DNA of 64,000 bases from Paenibacillus zeisoli (GTDB taxonomy: Bacteria; Bacillota; Bacilli; Paenibacillales; Paenibacillaceae). The stretch spans positions 496,001 through 560,000 of the forward strand of contig NZ_RZNX01000001.1 in the NCBI RefSeq assembly GCF_003994465.1, written 5' to 3'. Below, piece by piece: positions 36,725 to 44,914 of this stretch; position 1 is the first letter of the stretch, and each line of letters begins with the position of its first letter. A model generated the notes under the pieces. It saw only the letters and a list, made by a program, of their open reading frames with translations. It had not been told where the DNA came from and did not search any database. Position numbers and translations under genes: made by a program.

Positions 36725-36853
36725 CTTTTTTCTAGAAAATAATTCCCATCTTTCATCAAACCCTTGATATATAAGGACTTTGAGTTATATTTAATAACAT
36801 TAACAATATTATTTAACTACATTAATTAATGTCATTAACCAATGCGTATCTAT

Positions 36854-37945
36854 TTAAAACGGATATTCTTCAGTCTCCTCATCTTGCTTCTGAAGGATTC
36901 GCTCAGCAACAACTTCAAAGGATTCAGGCTGCAGCAGTTCGACGGGAGAGAATCCTTTGTCGAATACAAATGAGTCTCCCTCCAGAATTACGGCGTATCT
37001 GCCATTTACTTTGGCGATATGAATTTTGTCGCCGAAATCGGCAAGCCTTCCACGAACCATAGTATCCCCGATACGGAATTTAAGTTCAATCTCTGGCTTA
37101 ATTTCAATAATTCTTTCCGCAGCCTCGACCACGGCCTCCGGCTCCCACTTCTCCTGAATATCACGTTTCTCGCTTGCTGCCCAAAACTCCAGTTCTCTCT
37201 CCACATGCTGACGTTCCTCATGCGTTTCATCTGGCCATTTAGTTTCTACATAATCTTGAACAAAATTCATAACGTGATCATTTACGATCTCGGGAATTGA
37301 CTGCTCGTAGGTCACAAACTTCAAGAAATCCTCAAAGTAACGGGCATGGGAGGATTGATGAATCTTAAGCTCCCACTCCTCAAACATACCTTCTTCGGGC
37401 ATATAAGGATACTGAATAGATTTCATATTCCGGGCACTTATGGCCATTTCCACCTGGTTCACTAGACTTTTCTCATCTGAGATCCGGGCGATTTTCTGCT
37501 CAAAATCACATTTTAGCAAAAAGATAATTGGGGTGTCCGAATGGGTAGCAAGCTCGGCTTGGACAATAATCATGGCCCCTCCCCTTACAGCACTCGTATC
37601 CAGATAACTGCGCATTAAGTCATCGCAGGCATTCTTGAAGTCCTCTTTCTCATCCGCAGCTCTTAGGCGGGTGAACAAATTAAAGTTCGGGTTGCTGTCA
37701 AGCTCATGGCCTGGCTCAACAATAAAAGTACCAATCTTTGTTGGTGCCTGCTCAGCCGATGGATTCTTCTCGACCTTCCGTTTGGCTATTCGGGTGAACT
37801 CCCCATCAAGGAATTTCTTGATTTCACTATCGATATATTCATATCCATCCAGTGTTTGATAATGCTTGTATGAACGGGTACCCTGAGATTCGCTCCCTTC
37901 CACTTGAATAACGAAGAAAGATAAGAATTGAATTGAGAATTGCAT
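36854..37945 (-). CDS. DUF3900-like protein
   Basis: 363 aa soluble, acidic protein. Recognisable blocks are TLDGYEYIDSEIKKFLDGEF near the N-terminus, ELATHSDTPIIFLLKCDFEQ and GDKIHIAKVNGRYAVILEG near the C-terminus. It looks like the DUF3900 family of Bacillales, function unknown; this name is from memory and moderately sure. ATG start with AAGGGG upstream. It lies between the leuA promoter and dif-like site B, on its own. Confidence 0.55.
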   Translation of the reverse strand: MQFSIQFLSFFVIQVEGSESQGTRSYKHYQTLDGYEYIDSEIKKFLDGEFTRIAKRKVEKNPSAEQAPTKIGTFIVEPGHELDSNPNFNLFTRLRAADEKEDFKNACDDLMRSYLDTSAVRGGAMIIVQAELATHSDTPIIFLLKCDFEQKIARISDEKSLVNQVEMAISARNMKSIQYPYMPEEGMFEEWELKIHQSSHARYFEDFLKFVTYEQSIPEIVNDHVMNFVQDYVETKWPDETHEERQHVERELEFWAASEKRDIQEKWEPEAVVEAAERIIEIKPEIELKFRIGDTMVRGRLADFGDKIHIAKVNGRYAVILEGDSFVFDKGFSPVELLQPESFEVVAERILQKQDEETEEYPF

Positions 37946-37988
37946 GTATAGACCCCTTTATAAGTAAATGTATATGCAAAATGATATT

Positions 37989-38016
37989 GGTTGACATAAT
38001 AAAAGTTATGTTGCTT
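37989..38016 (-). repeat. dif-like recombination site B, touching the recombinase stop
   Basis: Plus-strand arms GGTTGACATAA (37989-37999) and TTATGTTGCTT (38006-38016) flank TAAAAG. On the minus strand the right arm is TTATGTCAACC. The site shares two bases with the stop codon of the recombinase gene. Confidence 0.5.
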
Positions 38017-38935
38017 ATTTCTGTGATGGGATATGAATTTCTAGTCGTCCCACGGCTTCCTCTTTTTCACGACTGGTTATATGGGTATAAATGGTGGTAG
38101 TCTGTATGGAAGAATGACCAAGCAATTCCTGAACGGTTCTTAAATCTGCTCCTTTGCGCAGCAGCATAGTGGCGAATGAATGCCTTAATTTATGACTTGA
38201 ATAAGCTGCCCTTCGATCTTGAGGTACTTCATGCTGAAATCTATCAAAAGTATCTGCTGCAATTTGCTGGATACAGCGAATTGACAGCCTTCTTCCTTTT
38301 TGCGATATGAACATGGCTGTTTCTTTGGCCCTCCAAGGTTTCAAGCGATCCGTAATCGCCTGTTGCAGTACTTCCTTGACCGCTTCTGGAACAGGAATCG
38401 AACGCCACTTGCGCCCTTTACCATACACACTGAGCAGCTTCCGCTCCGGGTTGAAATCAGCCAGATTCAGTGCGTGAACCTCGCCTACCCGAAGACCCAT
38501 ATAGGACATCAGCAGGAATACGGCCATATTCCGAAGTCTGTGCTTGCCATCAACCGACTGCAGGAACCTGCTCAAATCAACCTCATCTAGAAAAACCGGT
38601 GCTCGGTTCTTGTCCATTTTCGATTTCTTAATCCCGGCAGCCGGGTTATCTGCATACAACTCCAGCTCAATTAAGGCTTTGAAGAAACAATTAACTGAAG
38701 CATGCTTGCGATTCCGGGTTGAGTCGCTAACTCCTCTCTCTCGTACCGCAGATAAAAAAGACACAACATGAAACTTTTTAACCGAGCTTAATGATTTACC
38801 TTTTAGTGACTCCAAAAATTCATGCACATCGCTAAGATATGACTTTTGTGTATAGTGGGTATACCCAGCGTCTTTCATCCAAATCAGAAAAGCTTCAAGC
38901 TCCTCACCATATAAATCTTCTGTATCGTCTTGCAA
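38015..38935 (-). CDS. XerC/XerD-like tyrosine recombinase
   Basis: 306 aa, the size of Xer proteins. N-terminal SAM-like core-binding domain (about 8-95) and catalytic domain (about 110-300) with the Arg in [12 protein letters not shown], Lys in [24 protein letters not shown] (His-x-x-Arg), [15 protein letters not shown] giving the second His and the Tyr nucleophile. All catalytic residues are intact. It stands alone, outside the usual xerC or xerD contexts, and has a dif-like site at its stop codon, which suggests it may act on the four local sites. This is inference. Confidence 0.88.
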   Translation of the reverse strand: MQDDTEDLYGEELEAFLIWMKDAGYTHYTQKSYLSDVHEFLESLKGKSLSSVKKFHVVSFLSAVRERGVSDSTRNRKHASVNCFFKALIELELYADNPAAGIKKSKMDKNRAPVFLDEVDLSRFLQSVDGKHRLRNMAVFLLMSYMGLRVGEVHALNLADFNPERKLLSVYGKGRKWRSIPVPEAVKEVLQQAITDRLKPWRAKETAMFISQKGRRLSIRCIQQIAADTFDRFQHEVPQDRRAAYSSHKLRHSFATMLLRKGADLRTVQELLGHSSIQTTTIYTHITSREKEEAVGRLEIHIPSQK

Positions 38936-39241
38936 GCAGATCCGCTCCTTTTATACCAGCATTTAATTTTAACATAGTGGCTAGCAGGCCGCTTTAGATT
39001 TATTAACTATGATTAATTTAAGATAAACTATAAAGAACTCAGCTGTAACACAAGTTGCGAAAGAATATTCTAATTAATTTCAACAAAAACAGCGTATAAC
39101 ATATATTATACGCTGTTTATTAATAAATTCCACGTCAATTATAAGTACCTGATCATCACTTCCTGAAATCCACCACTTCTCAGCTTGGGCAGCTTAACTT
39201 CCAAAAATCGTGACTTATAGGTGGCGCTGCTCTTTGCAGAA
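38936..39241. other. AT-rich gap upstream of the recombinase
   Basis: About 300 bases with no convincing gene. It must hold the recombinase promoter (minus strand) and contains the perfect inverted repeat at 39089-39116. Base composition is clearly more AT-rich than the flanking metabolic genes. Confidence 0.5.
39089..39116. repeat. perfect 11-6-11 inverted repeat
   Basis: ACAGCGTATAA (39089-39099) and TTATACGCTGT (39106-39116) flank CATATA. The minus strand continues GTTTTTGTT, so it could be a terminator for the small minus-strand frame; the 11-6-11 layout and inner TTAT also resemble a tyrosine-recombinase site. Confidence 0.6.
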
Positions 39242-39559
39242 TTATCGGGGCTGCCAGCGTGTTAACCTGCGGATTCTCCCCTTCTTGCCGACTGACACAT
39301 CCGTGACGAACAGACGGTAACCTGACATAGCCTTGCTGATTGCGTTCTCTACATATCTATCTACCTCAGACGGATCGAGACTCAATTGTTCCTTGAACTC
39401 TTTGAATGGAAAGTAGTAGAAAAACTCGAAGACACTTTGAACATTGGAACCCCCCCCCGGGAATGGCCAATCCGTAGAGCATATTGCAGTTGGCGATAAC
39501 CTGAAGCCTCCGACTGACCATAAGGATCCAAAAGATGCAGGGCCTGATGAAATCAGCAA
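39242..39559 (-). pseudogene. possible gene remnant with a C9 homopolymer
   Basis: An open frame of 105 codons. Its second half (EFKEQLSLDPSEVDRYVENA and on to RRLTRWQPR) looks protein-like; the first half, upstream of a run of nine C (39450-39458), does not, and a plus-strand frame on that side looks equally plausible. No ribosome site is convincing. A slipped or rearranged remnant is the best reading; no family is recognised. Confidence 0.3.
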
Positions 39560-39658
39560 CAGGTTGAAGTATCAGGTAATCTGCTTTCTTGGCGAGGAAG
39601 TCTTCTATAAGCTTGAAAGTATACTAAAAGTGAATAAGAGAAGAATGCACAACCCGTT

Positions 39659-39686
39659 AGTTAACATAATATATATTATGTCTTAA
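39659..39686 (-). repeat. dif-like recombination site C
   Basis: Plus-strand arms AGTTAACATAA (39659-39669) and TTATGTCTTAA (39676-39686) flank TATATA. On the minus strand the centre plus right arm is TATATA then TTATGTTAACT, differing at one base from B. subtilis dif (TATATA then TTATGTAAACT). Confidence 0.6.
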
Positions 39687-39773
39687 GCCTTGTTTTTCAA
39701 TTGTTTAGTTATAGATATGTGGGTAGATGGATTATTGTTTATAGTAACTAGATTCATATTTTTTTGTGTATTC

Positions 39774-39791
39774 TGAATTTTTCATATGTTG
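39774..39791 (+). repeat. 18-bp direct repeat, copy 1
   Basis: TGAATTTTTCATATGTTG, identical to 41677-41694. Both copies lie 115-133 bases past a dif-like site, and ACTAGAT precedes each by 20-24 bases. Confidence 0.7.
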
Positions 39792-39878
39792 TAAATTCAC
39801 AATAATTTATTTCTTAATTCGCCGGCCGTTGTGCTGCTCCGTAATTAATCATGATTTGAATTAATCACAATCCCCGCC

Positions 39879-41354
39879 TCATTTACTTAAATCGCTGCTA
39901 TTCATGAATTTCACTTCTGGATAGGCTGGACTCGGGCCGGTTAACAATTCTCCGCCTTTTCCCTTCAGCTGCTTGTCGAAGAAGTTAAGGACATACTCGT
40001 TCGCGATTTTTGCACCCCTATTACCATCTATATTTCCGGTCATCCCTGTTAGCCGTATAAGCTTGGAATATAATTGAAGATCCGTAAAGTTATAATGCGA
40101 TGTACCTTGAATATACATCACCTTTCCCCCACTCCTTACTGATTGATTCATGACTTGAAGCTCGGAGGAAATCAACTTGGTCAGCTTGGCATCTTGTATA
40201 GCACCTTGCTTATATTTGGTTGTCCATGTCTTAAAATCCTCTGCCCTCAGGGTTATAAATGGCTTAAGTTGGCCTGCTGGCAGACTCAAATCATAAAGGG
40301 TCCCATCCATATTTACCCCTGCTTTAAGCTTGGGATTGAATTGCACTTCGTGAAAAGCCGTTGCGCCGCCAAAGGAATGTCCCATAATGCCAATATTATT
40401 CATATCCAGTGCCCCTTTAAGGAAGCTGTTCTCGTCACCCGCATTCATCCGCCCGAATTGATTGATCACATAATCGATATCTGCATTCCACACTTTACCG
40501 ATCTTCTTGGCATTTGATAAGATTTCTTCATCTCCAGTTCCAGAATTCCGTTCATATCCAGTCACTCTTCCATCCGGGAAAGCAGTGGCCGTTGTACTAT
40601 AGGTGTGATCGATTGCTGCCACAATATATCCATGACTGGCAAGGTTCTCTGCTTGTGAGATATGGAGGATGCGGCCCGTACCTTCTCCATGAGAAAGAAG
40701 GATCAGTGGATATGGCTTAGAAGGATGCAGAATACCAGCATTCTCATACGAATTGCTTTTGAAATATTTCCAGTAATCCAGAACAAATTCAGGAAGCTTT
40801 AGATTTGAGGCGTAAGCATGAGCGTATTTTTGAAAAAGGAACCTGTCCTGCGGGAAAATAGAGGCTATCTTCTCCCCTTGCTGCTGATCCGAGGGATACC
40901 AGATCTGTACCATTAGCTCCCTTTTATCACCTTGATTTGATGTAAATATTTCATCCCTGCTGGAGTCAGTGAAATGGAAAGTTCGTGTGCCCACTGTATA
41001 TGGCCCTTCCGGTTTAGGCAGCTCAACAACAGGTAAATACACGGACGCCAAAGTTGAAATGGCCAGGAGGAGCACAGATAATGTATACAAAGCATAAGTC
41101 AGCAGCTTAGGCATTGCCCAAAGTACTTTCTTGTTAGAGCTTCGCAATAAGCATATCGATATGTAAATACATGCGGTGATATAGATGGGGAGCATCTGCC
41201 ACCTATATCCTTCCCAGCTCAGTTGGATGATCGAATCAACCAAGACGGCCAAAGAGAGAACTAACCCCACCTTTTTCTCCGATTTCTTGAAAAAAATCAA
41301 ATATTGAAGCAGTGCCAAACAGGATATTAGCAAAATAATCTCATAAATCCTCAT
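39879..41354 (-). CDS. membrane-anchored PAF-acetylhydrolase-like alpha/beta hydrolase
   Basis: 491 aa. Three to four N-terminal helices (about 1-105), then an alpha/beta-hydrolase domain (about 120-485). PEGPYTVGTRTFHFTD is typical of bacterial PAF-AH-like esterases; the nucleophile elbow is GIMGHSFGGAT and the oxyanion region PLILLSHGEGTG; GTSHYNFTD near the C-terminus gives the catalytic His. Likely acyl-ester or lipid hydrolase facing outward. It is the only gene between dif-like sites C and D. Confidence 0.8.
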   Translation of the reverse strand: MRIYEIILLISCLALLQYLIFFKKSEKKVGLVLSLAVLVDSIIQLSWEGYRWQMLPIYITACIYISICLLRSSNKKVLWAMPKLLTYALYTLSVLLLAISTLASVYLPVVELPKPEGPYTVGTRTFHFTDSSRDEIFTSNQGDKRELMVQIWYPSDQQQGEKIASIFPQDRFLFQKYAHAYASNLKLPEFVLDYWKYFKSNSYENAGILHPSKPYPLILLSHGEGTGRILHISQAENLASHGYIVAAIDHTYSTTATAFPDGRVTGYERNSGTGDEEILSNAKKIGKVWNADIDYVINQFGRMNAGDENSFLKGALDMNNIGIMGHSFGGATAFHEVQFNPKLKAGVNMDGTLYDLSLPAGQLKPFITLRAEDFKTWTTKYKQGAIQDAKLTKLISSELQVMNQSVRSGGKVMYIQGTSHYNFTDLQLYSKLIRLTGMTGNIDGNRGAKIANEYVLNFFDKQLKGKGGELLTGPSPAYPEVKFMNSSDLSK

Positions 41355-41543
41355 CGTTTCCTCCTAGTCAATTCTATTTCAGCATCTTCATGTTTGAAAA
41401 ATTACGATTCCGACTGATTTCACCTTCCTCTCATAACTTGATCATAAGGGTCCCTGATTAAAATAAGAGATCCTTCAGCTTTAAAATCTGATTAAATTTA
41501 TGTTAAGACAACGGTTTAGGATGAGTGAGTATTTTGAAGTTTA

Positions 41544-41571
41544 AGTTAACATAATATATATTATTTCTCGC
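41544..41571 (-). repeat. dif-like recombination site D
   Basis: Plus-strand arms AGTTAACATAA (41544-41554) and TTATTTCTCGC (41561-41571) flank TATATA. The first 21 bases are identical to site C; the other arm has diverged except next to the centre. Confidence 0.55.
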
Positions 41572-41676
41572 TTGATCGTTTTTCTATTTAAACAAATTTG
41601 TTATTGAGCTAGGTAAAGAAATACGTAGAGTTTTGGTATAACGAGACTAGATAAATTCCAATAATTTTATCTATTA

Positions 41677-41694
41677 TGAATTTTTCATATGTTG
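41677..41694 (+). repeat. 18-bp direct repeat, copy 2
   Basis: TGAATTTTTCATATGTTG, identical to 39774-39791, 1.9 kb away on the other side of the hydrolase gene. Confidence 0.7.
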
Positions 41695-41761
41695 ATTTTT
41701 TATATTATATAATTGACTTCTGACTTTCTTTTCATTTTGATAGCGTAAAATCAGATCACAC

Positions 41762-41794
41762 AAAAAGGACAGCTCTCCAAAGGAGTAGCTGCCC
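41762..41794 (-). terminator. terminator of the siderophore operon
   Basis: On the minus strand GGGCAGCT-A-CTCC pairs with GGAG-A-GCTGTCC, followed by TTTTTG, 17 bases beyond the last stop codon. Confidence 0.85.
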
Positions 41795-41810
41795 TGTGTT
41801 TAGAAATTTA

Positions 41811-43028
41811 CTAAATGTACACCAATTTGGGATGCGGGTGACTTAAAAAGTCATGGTGAGAGATTGCCCATCCGTATGCACCTGTAAGAACAAACATGAT
41901 CAAGTCTCCACTTCGTATGCTTGACACCGGAATGTTCTCCGCAAACACGTCTTTGGGAGTGCAAAGCTGACCGACAATCGTCACAGGAACATCGACTGCA
42001 ATTGGACGCTGAAAAGGATAATCCCACGGGTCTCGCTCTACGATCTCGAAAGGATGATTATGCTTCCAGGATACAGGGAGCCGGAAATGCTGTGTTCCGC
42101 CTCTTACTATAGCATACGTTTTTCCATGGTTACGCTTCACATCAATGACTTCGGTTACATAGGTTCCACAGAAAGCTGCCAAATACCTGCCACACTCGAA
42201 GTTTAATTTAAGCCTACCGCTGGAGAGAAGTGGATTGCTTTGCCCAAGTTGATGCAGTCCGGTGGTGAATCTTTGCCAGTCAAACTGCCGGTTCAAATCC
42301 GCGTAATTAACCCCTATCCCGCCGCCTGCATTCAGGATAAGGTGATCCATCTTGAACATAGACATCCATGTCTCTACTTTGTCGATATAACGGCCTATTA
42401 ACGAAAGATGCTGTACCGCATCCATCTGATTAGAGACCGTATGGAGATGGAACCCGGCCATTCGGAGAAAACGGGAGTTCTCCAAAATATGAGCCGCAAC
42501 CTCTAACTCCTCTTCCTCCATACCGAATTGAGTCGGCCTTCCTCCCATCTGCAGGGTTGCCTTCGGTACATCACGTTCCATACTAATATTAACGCGAAGC
42601 AATACCGCGACCTCTGTCTCTAGCTTATCCGTGATGTGCATCAGACGCCTTAATTCATGTAGGCTCTCTACGTGAATACTCTCTACATGAAGTAGAACCG
42701 CTTCGCGAAGCTCTTCATCGGTTTTACCAGGCCCGCCAAAGATGATTGGGACTTCCGTGCTTACCGCTCTTGCCTTTCTAATCTCTCCGATTGAGGCTGT
42801 CTCAAACCCAGTAACATACGGCTGAATGGTATTCAGAATCGGCTCCTCGCTGTTAGCCTTCATAGCATAATACATTTGGCAATAGTCTGGAAGTGCATGT
42901 ACCACATTGGAGACGTGCTCCCTCAGCGACTCAAGATTATACACAAAAGCGCATAAAGGATCGCCGCTATCTCCCTTCTCATATCCTTGTATCCATTTCT
43001 TTGCAACCCGGGTCCATTTTTCGTTCAA
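41811..43028 (-). CDS. PLP-dependent decarboxylase, SbnH-like
   Basis: 405 aa, ornithine/DAP decarboxylase fold III. The PLP lysine is in YYAMKANSEEPIL; the barrel motifs HLHTVSNQ and LNAGGGIGVNY and the C-terminal ECGRYLAA fit the family. In staphyloferrin B synthesis SbnH decarboxylates a citryl-diaminopropionate intermediate; a like role is inferred from its place as last gene of the operon. TTG start overlapping the synthetase stop. Confidence 0.85.
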   Translation of the reverse strand: MNEKWTRVAKKWIQGYEKGDSGDPLCAFVYNLESLREHVSNVVHALPDYCQMYYAMKANSEEPILNTIQPYVTGFETASIGEIRKARAVSTEVPIIFGGPGKTDEELREAVLLHVESIHVESLHELRRLMHITDKLETEVAVLLRVNISMERDVPKATLQMGGRPTQFGMEEEELEVAAHILENSRFLRMAGFHLHTVSNQMDAVQHLSLIGRYIDKVETWMSMFKMDHLILNAGGGIGVNYADLNRQFDWQRFTTGLHQLGQSNPLLSSGRLKLNFECGRYLAAFCGTYVTEVIDVKRNHGKTYAIVRGGTQHFRLPVSWKHNHPFEIVERDPWDYPFQRPIAVDVPVTIVGQLCTPKDVFAENIPVSSIRSGDLIMFVLTGAYGWAISHHDFLSHPHPKLVYI

Positions 43029-44914
43029 GACAATGAATCTCCTCCCTTAAGTAAGTTGATTTGCATTTGAGGCACGGGATGCAGGGGGTTAGGCACGGTA
43101 TGCTCTCTTCCTTCACCCTCCCCATATATTTTACGGAGTGTTAGTTGACCGACCTGGAAAGTCTCAGCGGCTAGATCGAACAAGTCAAATTGCTGTTCCA
43201 ATTGAGGGAAAAGACTTTGATAGTGCTGAACTGCAGCGCCGACCATTCCCCAAAATTGTTTTTCTGTAAAGCCATATTGTTCAGTCAAAAACACCGCTAT
43301 TTCATAAAGCTGAATATGCAGAAAAGCGTCTACCCAGAAATCCCGCACGTCCTGGGCTGTATCTGCCAAGATCGGATGACTGCTCTCACCAGGTCTTAAT
43401 GCAAGGGAAGGCATTGGCAGCCGATTATCATATAAATGATGATTCCCAAGACATTTAATTCCCCCTGGTAAATCTCGTAATGCGATTCTCTCAGGCCATC
43501 CATCCTTATGGATAAGTATCATATTCTGTCCGTGTGATTCCAATCCAACGCCGTATGCATAGAGAAGATGCAGCATCGGTTGTATCGTCACCTCAAGCAG
43601 CCGCTGTACCCACCTCTCTGCTCCATACTGATTGATCCAGCTATCTATTTCTGGCACATTGTTAGCAAGATGGGTTACATAAGTATATGGGACAGCTTGT
43701 TCATCAGCTCGCAGCAGCGGCTCAAGACTTTCACGATATATAGTACTCATAGAGCCCTCTAACAGTCTAGCCAGTGGTTCAGGAAGATGATCATACCGGA
43801 GCGCTGCGGCGGCAGTCTCCCGCAAAATCACCACACCGCATTCTTCTCTTAAATAAATATCATTCTTTAACAGTTGATGCAGCCAATCCGAAATAGCGGG
43901 TGCATTACGAACATGATGTATTCCAATGATTCGGAGTGCAGACGTGTTGACAATTTGTATGGATGTTTTCACATATGGCTTGGCCGAATTCGTAATATTA
44001 GCTAAAGTACGGATCGATTGAAGCGGCTGATAGAGATCACTATCATTACCTAGCGGGATCAACATTTTGCTGCGAATCAGTTCACTCGCGTCCATCTTGA
44101 TCTTATGCTCCCACTGCCAAGGATGCACAGGTATCAGGAGATAACTGTTAAAATCTACGCCTCTTGAAGCGATTTTGTCTTCGAACTGCCTTTTCTGATC
44201 CTCCCCAAGTAATTTAACAATATAATCCTCGTAGCTTAAGTTAGATAAGGTGTATGCCTCAGCATATGATCGATGGACAGCAACCCAAATCAGATGAAAG
44301 TTTGGACTGAACTCCGGAGCGTACGATAGATGGTCTTCCAGTGAGAACCCAATACGTGACTTGTAGCTTGGATGATAAGGATGGCCAGTGCTTGTATAGG
44401 CTTCCCATTCCGTAAGTGAACAGGGCTCATGCATGTCAGTATCCACTAAATTGCTCCCTGTAGATTGCCGCTTCCATGCGTTATGAAAAGCATCATTTAC
44501 AAGGGTTCTTTCCAGCTCTTGGGCAAATGTGGACAGCCGTTCTGCTTCAGCAATCGGATAATGTATAGATAACTCCTGCAGAAGCTGAGCAATTGAGATG
44601 ACTTCCGATTTTAATGACTCAGAGCCTGACTTGCTTCGGTAGATCGGAGACAGAATACGAATACGGCCGAAGCTCCCGGTGTCTCTTGCATGAAAAGAGT
44701 ACAATACCGCATGTCCATTCCCCTCTTGCCCTATTACTCGGTATTCCAATTTGTCCACTAGGTCGCCACTGGACATAGCAGACTTTGCAATTTCCACATG
44801 AAGTAGACCTTCATGTACCATGGATTCCATCAACTGCCGAAGTACCCGGCGTCTACAATCTTGAGTCTCCTCATAAGTGCATTGCGCTACCCATTCGTCT
44901 ATCCACTGCTTCAT
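43025..44914 (-). CDS. IucA/IucC family NIS siderophore synthetase (second)
   Basis: 629 aa. ATP-dependent amide synthetase joining a carboxylic acid and an amine without a peptide synthetase. Family motifs: TSTGHPYHPSYKSRIGFS (ATP-binding HPxHP), LLIPVHPWQWEHKI, SIQIVNTSALRIIG and LESHGQNMILIH; C-terminal FhuF-like domain with CLGNHHLY. Start overlaps the stop of the first synthetase (TAATG). Whether it uses citrate or an intermediate cannot be told by eye. Confidence 0.9.
   Translation of the reverse strand: MKQWIDEWVAQCTYEETQDCRRRVLRQLMESMVHEGLLHVEIAKSAMSSGDLVDKLEYRVIGQEGNGHAVLYSFHARDTGSFGRIRILSPIYRSKSGSESLKSEVISIAQLLQELSIHYPIAEAERLSTFAQELERTLVNDAFHNAWKRQSTGSNLVDTDMHEPCSLTEWEAYTSTGHPYHPSYKSRIGFSLEDHLSYAPEFSPNFHLIWVAVHRSYAEAYTLSNLSYEDYIVKLLGEDQKRQFEDKIASRGVDFNSYLLIPVHPWQWEHKIKMDASELIRSKMLIPLGNDSDLYQPLQSIRTLANITNSAKPYVKTSIQIVNTSALRIIGIHHVRNAPAISDWLHQLLKNDIYLREECGVVILRETAAAALRYDHLPEPLARLLEGSMSTIYRESLEPLLRADEQAVPYTYVTHLANNVPEIDSWINQYGAERWVQRLLEVTIQPMLHLLYAYGVGLESHGQNMILIHKDGWPERIALRDLPGGIKCLGNHHLYDNRLPMPSLALRPGESSHPILADTAQDVRDFWVDAFLHIQLYEIAVFLTEQYGFTEKQFWGMVGAAVQHYQSLFPQLEQQFDLFDLAAETFQVGQLTLRKIYGEGEGREHTVPNPLHPVPQMQINLLKGGDSLS

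Larger units (their letters stand above)
39560..39878. other. AT-rich gap with dif-like site C and a shared 18-mer
   Basis: About 320 bases between the remnant and the hydrolase stop. Besides site C it holds an 18-base sequence at 39774-39791 repeated exactly at 41677-41694, also downstream of site D. No gene is supported. Confidence 0.5.
41355..41810. other. AT-rich gap with dif-like site D
   Basis: About 455 bases upstream of the hydrolase. It holds site D, the second 18-bp repeat, an isolated half-site TTATGTTAAGA (41499-41509, opposite orientation) and, at its end, the siderophore-operon terminator. No gene is supported. Confidence 0.5.

Noticed and set aside
41499..41509. TTATGTTAAGA as a fifth recombination site
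   Set aside because: A lone half-site in the opposite orientation without a pairing arm; noted only as context.
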